In this document: in pieces, positions 18,533 to 28,349 of the stretch | Position numbering within the stretch: the first letter of the stretch is position 1 | Layout of the letters: the number at the start of each line of letters is the position of its first letter | NCBI GenBank assembly: GCA_002717515.1 | Contig: PBEC01000025.1 | Coordinates: 62,001 to 126,000, forward strand | Direction of reading: 5' to 3' | Origin: Flavobacteriales bacterium | GTDB taxonomy: Bacteria; Bacteroidota; Bacteroidia; Flavobacteriales_C; GCA-002722245 | DNA length: 64,000 bases | Notes under the pieces: generated by a model | The model's database searches: none | What the model was told of the DNA's origin: nothing | What the model saw: the letters and a program-made list of their open reading frames with translations, nothing else | Made by a program: the position numbers and the translations under genes

Positions 18533-19177
18533 CTTAATGCAATCTAAAATTTCAAAAGGAGATTTTACAATATAATCCGGACGAACTTTAAAGAGCTCAC
18601 CCTCTGTACCGTAACCATAATTAACCCCAATTGTTTTTAATCTATGATGTTTTCCACCAATGATGTCGTACTCTCGATCTCCAACCATAAAAACCTCTCT
18701 GGAATCCGGAAAACCCAATTGATCCAACACCTCGAAAATAATCTCATCTTTTTGAGTTCTGGTGCCTCTTAAATGGCTACCCACCACTACATCAAAACAG
18801 CCCATAATTTCAAAATGTTTCAGAATAATTTTTGCAAAATAAGTTGGTTTTGCAGTCGCAAGCGCTATTATACCACCATTTCCTTTTATCTCTTTTAAAA
18901 CATCATAAATTCCAGAATAAAGTCTGTTTTCATAAATTCCTTTTTTGGCATAATACTCTCTGTAATAAGCAATCGCTTTATTAGAATCCTCCTCCAACGG
19001 AAAATAATGATTTTGAAAAGTAGTTTTTAATGAAGGTCCAACATAAGATCTCAATCGGCTAAAATCACTTTCCTCTTTTCCCATTTTTTTTAGGGCATAT
19101 AAAATTGAATTAATAATTCCTTCGGAAGAATCTGTAATAGTTCCGTCTAAATCAAAAAGCACAAAATGATTCTTCAT
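18515..19177 (-). CDS. HAD-family phosphatase, phosphoglycolate phosphatase-like
   Basis: The 220-residue protein is a class I HAD hydrolase of the Gph/PpaX type. The nucleophile motif D9-x-D11-G-T is at the N-terminus (F-D-L-D-G-T-I-T-D-S-S), motif II T-A-K-P-T near 110-114, and motif III/IV V-G-D-R-E-Y-D near 165-171. A helical cap lies between residues 18 and 85. The likely substrate is a small phosphorylated metabolite such as 2-phosphoglycolate or pyrophosphate, but this cannot be decided by eye. Its 3' end overlaps the convergent upstream gene by 18 bases. Confidence 0.88.
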   Translation of the reverse strand: MKNHFVLFDLDGTITDSSEGIINSILYALKKMGKEESDFSRLRSYVGPSLKTTFQNHYFPLEEDSNKAIAYYREYYAKKGIYENRLYSGIYDVLKEIKGNGGIIALATAKPTYFAKIILKHFEIMGCFDVVVGSHLRGTRTQKDEIIFEVLDQLGFPDSREVFMVGDREYDIIGGKHHRLKTIGVNYGYGTEGELFKVRPDYIVKSPFEILDCIKLFTNQ

Positions 19178-19254
19178 ATCTTAGTATTCAATCATTATAG
19201 ATATTTTTTTGGAAATAATATCTCTTTTGACAAAATTGCAATAAATTTCATAAA

Positions 19255-20067
19255 ATGCTAGGAAAAATAATTGGAGGAGGATTAGGTTGGATTTTGGGAG
19301 GAGGACCAATCGGTTTAATAATAGGTCTCGCAATTGGAAGTGCTTTAGACAGTGGTGGATCTTCTGTTTTTGGAGGAAACAAAACCAATAAGAAAGGAAA
19401 ACAACAAACACAAAGAGGAGATTTTAGTGCAGCTTTGATTGTTGTTTCTGCTGCTGTAATGAAAGCAGATGGTAAGATTTTAAAATCTGAATTAGATTTT
19501 GTGAAAAAATATTTTCTGAAAAATTTTGGAGAAGAAGTTGCTCGCGAGAAAATAAAAGTTCTTGGGGAAGTTTTAAAGCAGGAAATACCAATTGATGATG
19601 TCGCCAGACAAATTAAATATCACATGCGAATAGCAGAAAAAAGATTACTTCTCCAATACATATTTGGAATTGCTGCCGCGGATGGAGAAATTCATCAATC
19701 AGAATTAAGAATGATAGAAAGAATAAGTAATGGAATAGGAATAAATCCACTTGAATATAGAAGCATGCATGCTATGTTTACCCAGCAATACAACAAATAT
19801 CAGCAGCAATACGGAGGAGGGAACAATAGACACTATAAAGCCAGAAGACAATCTGGCCCTTCGCTTTCAACCTGTTATAAAATTTTAGGTGTTGATTCTA
19901 ATATATCAGATCAGGAGTTAAAAAAATCATACAGAAAACTAGCCATAAAACATCACCCAGACAAAGTCGCACATTTGGGAGAAGACCATGTTCAAGCAGC
20001 AGAAGATAAGTTTCAGAAAATACAAGAAGCTTACGATGAAATTAAAGAAAAAAGAGGCTTAAATTAA
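19255..20067 (+). CDS. TerB-DnaJ domain protein (DjlA-like co-chaperone)
   Basis: The 270-residue protein starts with a Gly-rich hydrophobic segment (5-32) that may insert in the membrane, followed by a TerB-like helical domain (about 55-180, with acidic A-D-G-K/A-D-G-E motifs at 71-74 and 142-145) and a C-terminal J domain (205-267) containing the H-P-D triad at 234-236. This is the DjlA arrangement: a membrane-linked co-chaperone that stimulates DnaK ATPase activity. Its stop overlaps the xerD ATG by one base (TAATG), so the two are co-transcribed. Confidence 0.9.
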   Translation: MLGKIIGGGLGWILGGGPIGLIIGLAIGSALDSGGSSVFGGNKTNKKGKQQTQRGDFSAALIVVSAAVMKADGKILKSELDFVKKYFLKNFGEEVAREKIKVLGEVLKQEIPIDDVARQIKYHMRIAEKRLLLQYIFGIAAADGEIHQSELRMIERISNGIGINPLEYRSMHAMFTQQYNKYQQQYGGGNNRHYKARRQSGPSLSTCYKILGVDSNISDQELKKSYRKLAIKHHPDKVAHLGEDHVQAAEDKFQKIQEAYDEIKEKRGLN

Positions 20068-20972
20068 TGTCTGAGGCAATAAGGAACGGATATAAATCAT
20101 TCTTGAAGCTGGAAAAAAGCTTATCAAACAACTCCATTGAAGGGTATTTGACCGACCTTGATAAACTTTATCAATTCTCAGCCTCTCTAAAAACAGCCAA
20201 AAAACCAAAAGATTTCCAATTAGCTGATCTCCAAAAGTTTATTCATTGGATATCGGATTTAGGAATGAGTCCAAAAAGTCAAGCAAGAATAATCTCAGGC
20301 ATCAAAGGGTTTTATCAATTTTTGCTCATTGAAGATTTTATAAAATCCGATCCTTCAAAATTACTGGAATCGCCAAAAACAGGAAGAAAACTTCCTGAGA
20401 CGCTTTCATTGGAAGAGATTGACATTCTTATCTCAACAGTTGACTTAAGTTCGAATGAGGGTCAAAGAAATAAAGCCATGTTAGAAGTGTTGTACAGTTG
20501 CGGCCTCCGTGTATCAGAATTAATAAGCCTTCAAATCACAAATTTATTTTTCGACATGGGCTTCATTAAAGTCATGGGGAAAGGAAATAAAGAACGGTTT
20601 GTACCCATTGGTCAAAAAGCCATTAAAGAAATTAAACTCTATGTAGAAAACTACAGGAATCACCAAGACATTAAATCGGGACAAGAAGATTTTTTATTTC
20701 TCAACAGAAGAGGCTCAAGCTTAACTCGAGTAATGATATTTACAATTGTAAAAAAATTGTGCAACGCAACTGGAATTAAAAAATCAATAAGCCCGCATAC
20801 TTTTAGACATTCATTTGCTACACACCTTTTAGAGGGAGGGGCTGATTTAAGAGCTATTCAAGAAATGCTTGGCCATGAATCCATAACCACAACAGAAATT
20901 TACACGCACCTAGATAAAGACTTTTTAAGAAGTGAAATTATAGAGTTTCACCCCAGAAACAGGAAAAATTAA
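20067..20972 (+). CDS. xerD: Site-specific tyrosine recombinase XerD
   Basis: XerD resolves chromosome dimers at dif sites during division. The 301-residue protein has the SAM-like N-terminal core-binding domain (about 5-95) and a C-terminal catalytic domain with the full set of residues: Arg148 in C-G-L-R-V-S-E-L, Lys172 in G-K-G-N-K-E-R, His244 and Arg247 in H-T-F-R-H-S-F, His270 in L-G-H and nucleophile Tyr279 in E-I-Y-T-H. XerC is less likely only by family resemblance; I cannot exclude it. It is translationally coupled to the DjlA-like gene. No dif-like site was found in the window. Confidence 0.92.
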   Translation: MSEAIRNGYKSFLKLEKSLSNNSIEGYLTDLDKLYQFSASLKTAKKPKDFQLADLQKFIHWISDLGMSPKSQARIISGIKGFYQFLLIEDFIKSDPSKLLESPKTGRKLPETLSLEEIDILISTVDLSSNEGQRNKAMLEVLYSCGLRVSELISLQITNLFFDMGFIKVMGKGNKERFVPIGQKAIKEIKLYVENYRNHQDIKSGQEDFLFLNRRGSSLTRVMIFTIVKKLCNATGIKKSISPHTFRHSFATHLLEGGADLRAIQEMLGHESITTTEIYTHLDKDFLRSEIIEFHPRNRKN

Positions 20973-21565
20973 AAAGTACAGTTGCAAGGTGCACTCAAGT
21001 AAAGTTTTACATTTGGTAAAAGATCTAGAAGTTCTTCCTGCATCTCAAAATTCAACAAAATACCTCGCATATCAATTACTTTTAACGTTTTTACCTCATC
21101 GATGTCACTAGGTAAATTATCAACACCCGTATTCCATAAATTTAGCTCCTCCAATTTTGACAACCCTTTAATTCCTTGTGGGAGAGCAGATATGTTGTTT
21201 GAGCTTAAATTTAAAACTTTCAAGTTTTTCAACTCATACAATTCAGGAGGAATTTTAGTGATTTTATTTTTTGAGAGAATTAATACCCTTAAATTTTTAA
21301 GGTTTCTTATTTCAGTTGGAATGGAGTCAATTTTATTTTTACTTAAATCGAGGTATTCCAGCTCATTCATTTTTAAAATTTCTCGAGGAAAAGAAGTTAA
21401 CTTTTTCTTTTTCAAAATTAATTTCAAAACATTTCCTGTATCCAGAATTGCATCACTTAAATTTACATGAGGAGTAACATTTTTATATGCAGAATCCGAA
21501 TAAAGTTTTTGCGAAAAAACAGAATAGGTTATTAAACTAAAAAAAATAAAAAATCCTTTTTTCAT
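20969..21565 (-). CDS. Secreted leucine-rich repeat protein
   Basis: The 198-residue protein has a signal peptide (1-18, cleavage at VFS-Q) and about five leucine-rich repeats of 23 residues between residues 47 and 165, each with the L-x-x-L-x-L-S-x-N-x-I-x-x-I-P pattern. The last repeat is irregular and the C-terminus carries C-N-C. These repeats make a binding surface; the partner is unknown. The start overlaps the ribF stop by four bases, so it is transcribed after ribF, and its 3' end overlaps xerD by four bases. Confidence 0.88.
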   Translation of the reverse strand: MKKGFFIFFSLITYSVFSQKLYSDSAYKNVTPHVNLSDAILDTGNVLKLILKKKKLTSFPREILKMNELEYLDLSKNKIDSIPTEIRNLKNLRVLILSKNKITKIPPELYELKNLKVLNLSSNNISALPQGIKGLSKLEELNLWNTGVDNLPSDIDEVKTLKVIDMRGILLNFEMQEELLDLLPNVKLYLSAPCNCTF

Positions 21566-22494
21566 GAATGAGCGAGTATTTTTTTACAATCCTTCAAATC
21601 TTGTTCCAATTGCAACTTTAAATCGTTAACGCTTGTAAACTCGATTTCGTTTCTTACGTGCTCAAATATTTCTAATTTTATCAATTCTCCGTAGATGTTT
21701 TCGTTAAAATCAAATATATTGACCTCTATGCTTAATTTATTACCAGTACCCACAGTGGGACGGTATCCTATGTTTAACATTCCAGCATAAATTTTGTTAC
21801 TATAATTAACATGAACTGCATAAACACCTTCTTTAGGAATCAATTTAGAACGGTCATTAATCTTAAGGTTTGCAGTTGGGAAACCAATGCTTCTTCCAAT
21901 TTGTTCTCCTTGAATCACAGTTCCGGCAATGGTATAATTATGACCTAAAAACTGGTTTGCTTTTTGGATATGCCCCTCTTGAATTGCTCTCCTTATTTTA
22001 GTAGAGCTTACATTAATATCGTTAACTTCTTTAGCTGGTATTTCTTCAACTTCAAAGCCATAAACTGGTCCATACTTCATTAAATGTTCAAATGACCCTT
22101 CTCTGTTTTTACCAAAATGATGATCGTAACCAATCACCAATCTTTTTGTTCCTATTTTTTGCACCAAAACATCTCTAATGAATTCCTGAGAGCTTAATTT
22201 AGAAAAACTTTCATCAAATGGAATAATTATTAAGTGCTCAATACCCGATTTCTCAAGAAGCTCAATACGATCATCTATTGAAGTAAGCAACTTAATATTC
22301 GCCTCTTTTTGAAGCACCAATCGCGGATGAGGATGAAAAGTTACAAGAACAGTTTCACCACTATGTTTTTTGGCTATACGAATTAAACGGCTGATAATAG
22401 TTTGGTGACCAATGTGTACACCATCATAAGCACCTATTGTAACCACTGCATTTTTTACAGGGGAATAATTCGAAAAACCTTTATAAACCTTCAC
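21562..22494 (-). CDS. ribF: Bifunctional riboflavin kinase / FAD synthetase
   Basis: RibF makes FMN and then FAD from riboflavin. The 310-residue product has the N-terminal FAD synthetase domain with G-A-Y-D-G-V-H-I-G-H at 21-30, H-P-H-P at 54-57 and S-S-T-K-I-R at 163-168, and the C-terminal flavokinase domain with G-F-P-T-A-N-L at 204-210 and G-M-L-N-I-G-Y-R-P-T at 238-247. Length matches the family. The LRR gene is coupled downstream through an ATGA overlap. Confidence 0.96.
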   Translation of the reverse strand: MKVYKGFSNYSPVKNAVVTIGAYDGVHIGHQTIISRLIRIAKKHSGETVLVTFHPHPRLVLQKEANIKLLTSIDDRIELLEKSGIEHLIIIPFDESFSKLSSQEFIRDVLVQKIGTKRLVIGYDHHFGKNREGSFEHLMKYGPVYGFEVEEIPAKEVNDINVSSTKIRRAIQEGHIQKANQFLGHNYTIAGTVIQGEQIGRSIGFPTANLKINDRSKLIPKEGVYAVHVNYSNKIYAGMLNIGYRPTVGTGNKLSIEVNIFDFNENIYGELIKLEIFEHVRNEIEFTSVNDLKLQLEQDLKDCKKILAHS

Positions 22495-22597
22495 CTTTTT
22501 ATACTTGTAGTAACCTCAACAGCGTCGATTTAGACGTAGTACAAAACTAGGCAAATAAATTTATCCTCAATAATTACATAAATAAAAGAAAAATTAG

Positions 22598-24163
<1,566 letters not shown>

Positions 24164-24183
24164 TTAAACAATAACATTTTATA

Positions 24184-24426
24184 ATGAATTTAGAAATTGT
24201 AACACCAGACAGTAAAGTATATGAAGGAGAAATTACCTCCATTGCTCTTCCTGGAATTGATGGTTCATTTCAGATCTTAAACAATCACGCCCCTATAGTT
24301 TCGGCTTTAGGAACCGGAAAAATGAAAATTGTTGACAAGGAAAATCAAACTCAAGAATACACTATATCCGGTGGAGTTGTTGAAATGAATAACAATAAAG
24401 TTATTGTTTTAGCTGAATCAATTTAA
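24184..24426 (+). CDS. atpC: F1F0 ATP synthase subunit epsilon (short form)
   Basis: The 80-residue product is the N-terminal beta-sandwich domain of the epsilon subunit, with the family start L-E-I-V-T-P-D and the G-I-D-G-S-F-Q-I-L-N-N-H-A-P-I segment at about 29-43. The C-terminal two-helix domain that inhibits ATP hydrolysis in other bacteria (full length about 130-140 residues) is missing. This short form is common in Bacteroidota. It ends the atpDC operon, followed by a strong terminator. Confidence 0.96.
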   Translation: MNLEIVTPDSKVYEGEITSIALPGIDGSFQILNNHAPIVSALGTGKMKIVDKENQTQEYTISGGVVEMNNNKVIVLAESI

Positions 24427-24447
24427 AAGCTAAACTTAAATCAATAC

Positions 24448-24481
24448 AAAAGCCTTGACGAAATCGTCAAGGCTTTTTTTT
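24448..24481 (+). terminator. Rho-independent terminator after atpC
   Basis: A 13-bp perfect stem AAAAGCCTTGACG / CGTCAAGGCTTTT with a four-base loop continues into a T run; it closes the atpDC operon. Confidence 0.93.
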
Positions 24482-24523
24482 GGTATTTTACAATTAATGC
24501 ATCAAAAATTCAAACAAAGTTCC

Positions 24524-24531
24524 TATGTTTG
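24524..24531 (+). promoter_or_regulatory. -7 box for the peroxiredoxin gene
   Basis: TATGTTTG is a perfect TAnnTTTG match 24 bases before the ATG at 24556, giving a leader of about 20 bases. It overlaps an upstream in-frame TTG, which argues against that TTG as the start. No TTG partner at the usual spacing. Confidence 0.5.
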
Positions 24532-24555
24532 ACAAAACAATTAAAAGAATATACT

Positions 24556-25194
24556 ATGGGACTAAAACTAGGCGATATTGCGCCAAACTTCAAAGCTAAA
24601 TCAACAGAAGGAGAATTAGACTTTCACAACTGGTTAGGAGAAAGATGGGGTGTTTTATTTTCTCACCCTGCTGACTATACTCCAGTATGTACTACTGAGT
24701 TAGGAACAGTTGCTAAATATAAAGCTGAATTTGACAAAAGAAATGTTAAAGTAGCAGCCCTTTCGGTAGATAGCCTTGATTCACACAATGGATGGGTAAA
24801 AGACATCAACGAAACACAAAATACAACTGTTAATTTCCCCATTATTGCAGACGAGGATAAAAATGTTGCTGAATTGTATGATATGATTCACCCGAATGCA
24901 TTATCCAATTTAACCGTACGATCCGTTTTTGTAATAGCTCCGGATAAAACGATTAAGTTAATGATTACATACCCAGCATCAACAGGTAGAAACTTTGATG
25001 AGTTGCTAAGAGTTATTGATTCATTACAGCTAACTGCTTACCACAAAGTTGCCACTCCAGCAAACTGGAATAATGGTGACGATTGTGTTATTGTTCCAGC
25101 AGTTGCTACGGAACAAATTGCAGAAAATTTCCCTAAGGGGTATACGGAAGTCAAACCTTACTTAAGATTAACTCCTCAACCCAACTTAGACTAA
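24556..25194 (+). CDS. 1-Cys peroxiredoxin (Prx6 subfamily)
   Basis: This thiol peroxidase reduces hydrogen peroxide and alkyl hydroperoxides in the cytoplasm. The 212-residue protein from ATG 24556 begins G-L-K-L-G-D-I-A-P-N-F and has the active-site motif P-x-D-Y-T-P-V-C-T-T-E at 38-48, with peroxidatic Cys45. A long C-terminal extension (residues about 160-212, ending in T-P-A-N-W-N-x-G-D-D-C-V-I-V-P and Y-L-R-L-T-P-Q-P) marks the Prx6/1-Cys group. One more Cys occurs in D-D-C-V. It has its own promoter box and terminator, so it is monocistronic. Confidence 0.95.
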   Translation: MGLKLGDIAPNFKAKSTEGELDFHNWLGERWGVLFSHPADYTPVCTTELGTVAKYKAEFDKRNVKVAALSVDSLDSHNGWVKDINETQNTTVNFPIIADEDKNVAELYDMIHPNALSNLTVRSVFVIAPDKTIKLMITYPASTGRNFDELLRVIDSLQLTAYHKVATPANWNNGDDCVIVPAVATEQIAENFPKGYTEVKPYLRLTPQPNLD

Positions 25195-25218
25195 ATCAAA
25201 ATTTAAATTGATTTATTT

Positions 25219-25246
25219 AAGCCTCAGTAAAACTGAGGCTTTTTTG
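25219..25246 (+). terminator. Rho-independent terminator after the peroxiredoxin gene
   Basis: Stem AAGCCTCAGT / ACTGAGGCTT with a three-base loop, followed by T5-6. Confidence 0.92.
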
Positions 25247-25287
25247 TATCCTTACTGTATATTCTGCATTATAATTCATAAAAAATC

Positions 25288-25965
25288 ATGAAGAATTATA
25301 TTCTACTTTTATTATTACCCGTTGCTATTCAATCCTGTTGTATAGGACATTACCGGGGAGGCAAGTCTTGCGACGATGAAACCATTTTAACAAAAAGAGT
25401 ATCGTTAAGCCCAAAAGAAAACAAATCATTTATCTATCCTGAATTGATACATAAATTAAATAGAAAACATTCACTAAACTTCCTTATTAGAAAACCAAAT
25501 ATAGAAAATAGCCAACTTACGAGCAGTGCTAAAATCACACAAACAACTTTATATTGGGAACTTGAAAAAGCGTTAATCAATGAACAGCATACAGTAGTTG
25601 ATCCTACTGTTTATAAACATTGGAAATTAAATTACCCAAAGAGAACGCCTAAATTTGACTACATTATTGAAATTATGGAAGCCTATTCTACAGAATACTT
25701 TACTGCAATAAACAATAAAGTCCTATTGGGTACTGAACTAACTATAAAAATCATTAATCCAATTAGTGGACAGACTATCGCCATTTTAAAAAAATCAACT
25801 GTCCCATGTACTAGTGGATGTGAATTCAAGTATACAAAGTGCGAGGTTTTAGAGGAAAAAGTACTCAAAACAAAAGTAAACTATCCTGAAAATTTTTTAT
25901 CCGCAGGATTCTCATTTAATGATATTTCTGAATTAATTAGAAGTTTACGAATGCAAAAGAAATAA
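25288..25965 (+). CDS. Lipoprotein of unknown function
   Basis: This 225-residue protein has a lipoprotein signal (I-Q-S-C, Cys17, followed by a second Cys) and no motif I recognise. The mature part mixes alpha and beta with the segment F-D-Y-I-I-E-I-M near residue 114 and a pair of Cys in C-T-S-G-C-E-F-K-Y-T-K-C near 173-184. It might be an outer-membrane-attached accessory protein. It lies between the peroxiredoxin terminator and the M20 peptidase gene, and may be read into the latter, though that gene also has its own promoter candidate. Confidence 0.75.
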   Translation: MKNYILLLLLPVAIQSCCIGHYRGGKSCDDETILTKRVSLSPKENKSFIYPELIHKLNRKHSLNFLIRKPNIENSQLTSSAKITQTTLYWELEKALINEQHTVVDPTVYKHWKLNYPKRTPKFDYIIEIMEAYSTEYFTAINNKVLLGTELTIKIINPISGQTIAILKKSTVPCTSGCEFKYTKCEVLEEKVLKTKVNYPENFLSAGFSFNDISELIRSLRMQKK

Positions 25966-25971
25966 GACACT

Positions 25972-26001
25972 TTGTGTTCTGTCAGTTATACCCTAATTTT
26001 A
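25972..26001 (+). promoter_or_regulatory. Promoter candidate abutting the M20 dipeptidase start
   Basis: TTTG at 25972-25975, an 18-base spacer and TAATTTTA at 25994-26001 (one mismatch). The ATG at 26005 is three bases downstream, so the transcript would be leaderless. Confidence 0.45.
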
Positions 26002-26004
26002 AGT

Positions 26005-27366
26005 ATGGAGCAAACACAAAAGATTATTCAAGAAGGGAAACAACAATTTTTAAAAGAACTCATAGAGCTATTAAAAATCCCTTCAGTCAGTGCAGATTCT
26101 AGTTACGATAACGACACAAAACGATGCGCTGAATGGGTGAAATCAGCAATGGATTCAATTGGCTTACAAAGCGCTAAAATATATGAAACCTCAGGACATC
26201 CGGTAGTGTTCGGAGAATTGATAAAAAGCACTTCTCTTCCAACTGTTCTAATCTACGGACATTATGACGTTCAACCTCCAGATCCTTTAGAACTTTGGAC
26301 ATCCCCTCCTTTTGAACCTATTGTTAAGGATGAAAAAATATATGCGAGAGGTGCGGCGGATGATAAAGGCCAATTCTACATGTACTTTGCAGCGATTAAA
26401 AGTATGATAGAAGCGGATGAGGTTCCATGCAACATAAAAGTACTTATTGAGGGAGAAGAAGAAGTTGGAAGTGAAAACTTAGAGACATTTGTTCTGAACA
26501 ATAGAGATTTACTTTCAAATGATGTAATATTAATCTCAGACACCCATATGATCAGTAACGATAATCCTTCAATTACTGCAGGATTAAAAGGGTTGGCTTA
26601 CATGGAAGTTGAAGTTACGGGTCCAAATCGTGATTTACATTCTGGTACGTTTGGAGGTTCTGTTGCAAACCCAGTAAATATTCTTTGTAAAATGATTGCC
26701 TCGTTAACCAATGAAAAAAATCAGATTACAATTCCTGGTTTTTATGATAAGGTACTTGAGGTTAGTGAGGAAGAAAAAATCGAAATGGGACGAGCACCGT
26801 TTGATTTAGAATCTTTTAAAAAAGGACTAGATGTTCAAGAGGAGTATGGTGAATTAGGTTTTTCAACTCTTGAAAGACAAGGAATACGACCGACATTAGA
26901 TGTAAATGGAATTTGGGGTGGATACACAGGTGAAGGTGCAAAAACAGTACTCCCATCAAAAGCATACGCAAAAATTTCAATGCGCTTGGTACCCAACCAA
27001 AACAGTAACGAAATAGCTGAACTCTTTAAAAAGCACTTTGAAAGTATCGCTCCTAAATCCGTTAAAGTAAAAGTAATAGCTCACCACGGTGGGGAACCAG
27101 CTGTAACCGACTTAACCTCCAAGGGCTATAAAGCAGCAAGTAAAGCAATGGAAAGCACTTTTGGCAAAACGCCTATACCCGTTCGTCAAGGAGGCAGTAT
27201 CCCTATTGTTTCTTTCTTTGAAAACACATTAAACTCCAACTGTATTTTAATGGGATTTGGCTTGAATTCGGATGCCATCCACTCTCCAAATGAGCATTTC
27301 GGTCTGTTCAATTTTTACAAAGGAATCGAAACCATTCCGTACTTTTTCAAATACTTTTCTGAATAA
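26005..27366 (+). CDS. M20 family dipeptidase (CNDP-like)
   Basis: A di-zinc metallopeptidase that cleaves dipeptides. The 453 residues from ATG 26005 carry the M20 metal ligands: His86 and Asp88 in Y-G-H-Y-D-V-Q-P, the bridging Asp119 in G-A-A-D-D-K-G-Q, the catalytic E-E in E-G-E-E-E-V-G-S (about 152-153), Asp in L-I-S-D-T, and the late His in S-D-A-I-H-S-P-N-E-H. The dimerisation lid domain occupies about 190-350. The extended TTG start at 25972 lies inside the promoter candidate and is rejected. Substrate specificity is not visible. Confidence 0.94.
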   Translation: MEQTQKIIQEGKQQFLKELIELLKIPSVSADSSYDNDTKRCAEWVKSAMDSIGLQSAKIYETSGHPVVFGELIKSTSLPTVLIYGHYDVQPPDPLELWTSPPFEPIVKDEKIYARGAADDKGQFYMYFAAIKSMIEADEVPCNIKVLIEGEEEVGSENLETFVLNNRDLLSNDVILISDTHMISNDNPSITAGLKGLAYMEVEVTGPNRDLHSGTFGGSVANPVNILCKMIASLTNEKNQITIPGFYDKVLEVSEEEKIEMGRAPFDLESFKKGLDVQEEYGELGFSTLERQGIRPTLDVNGIWGGYTGEGAKTVLPSKAYAKISMRLVPNQNSNEIAELFKKHFESIAPKSVKVKVIAHHGGEPAVTDLTSKGYKAASKAMESTFGKTPIPVRQGGSIPIVSFFENTLNSNCILMGFGLNSDAIHSPNEHFGLFNFYKGIETIPYFFKYFSE

Positions 27367-27530
27367 ATACGTTAATTTTTTAAAATTACTATTTAATGAA
27401 AAAAACAAAAAACTGATAATCAAACACATACACATCTAATTTTCCTTTTCCCTAGATATTTTATAAAAAATTACATTCCCATTTATGGAATAAATAAACA
27501 AACTGCATCTTAAGTTCAAATGCACTTGAG

Positions 27531-28349
27531 ATGAATTTAATTTTAAAGCTTAAAAACCCCCGAATTTTTCAAATCATTTTTCTTGGAAGCTTTCTGATTT
27601 TTGGATTGTTCTTTTTAGAATGGAAAATTAATCTTTTAGTCGTCTCTGTGCTGTTTTTTACGGTTACTGGAACTCAATTTTTAGCCATAAAAAAACTTAA
27701 ACTATCCTACGCATCATTACTAAGTGCTATTATCTCAGGATTGGGCTTGCTTCTTTTATTGAGAGCAAACAGTATTAAAACATACATTCTGGCAGCGATA
27801 ATTACAATTGCATCAAAATTCATTATAAAACATAAAGGGAAGCATATTTTTAATCCTGTAAATTTTGGAATCATCCTAACAATTGTGCTCACAGGAGATG
27901 CTTGGATTTCTCCCGGTCAGTGGGGAAGTTCTTCCCTTTACATTTTGATTATTGGCATCTTTTCATGGCTGGTGCTTATTGAAGTAAAACAACTTATTAC
28001 TGGAATTGTTTTCTTGTCTACTTTATTTATTCTTGAAACTGTTTATTTGAATCTGTATTTGGGGTGGCCAATGGACTTTGTTTTACATAAGTTCACCAGC
28101 GGGTCATTACTGCTGTTTAGTTTCTTTATGATTACCGACCCGCGAACCACTCCAAATAACAGCAAAATACGGGCAATTTGGTCATCAATAGTTGCATTAC
28201 TATCATTTTGCCTCATGGAATTTCACTACCTGTCTTCTGCCCCATTTTGGGTGTTGTTTTTCATATCTCCTTTAACTCCATTTTTAAACAATATAAATTC
28301 AACTCCATCTTTTCAATGGAAATCTAACAATCAAAAATCAACACAATGA
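27531..28349 (+). CDS. Orphan RnfD/NqrB-like membrane protein
   Basis: The 272-residue protein has about eight to nine membrane segments and the family marks of the NQR2/RnfD/RnfE group: H-I-F-N-P-V-N-F-G near 105-115 and T-S-G-S-L-L-L-F-S-F-F-M-I-T-D-P near 189-204. In RnfD the last motif carries the threonine to which FMN is covalently attached; here the sequence is F-T-S-G-S, with candidates Thr189 or Ser. No other rnf/nqr genes are nearby. Its stop overlaps the start of the DUF2330 gene by four bases, so the two are coupled. A role in flavin-linked membrane redox reactions is inferred. Confidence 0.8.
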   Translation: MNLILKLKNPRIFQIIFLGSFLIFGLFFLEWKINLLVVSVLFFTVTGTQFLAIKKLKLSYASLLSAIISGLGLLLLLRANSIKTYILAAIITIASKFIIKHKGKHIFNPVNFGIILTIVLTGDAWISPGQWGSSSLYILIIGIFSWLVLIEVKQLITGIVFLSTLFILETVYLNLYLGWPMDFVLHKFTSGSLLLFSFFMITDPRTTPNNSKIRAIWSSIVALLSFCLMEFHYLSSAPFWVLFFISPLTPFLNNINSTPSFQWKSNNQKSTQ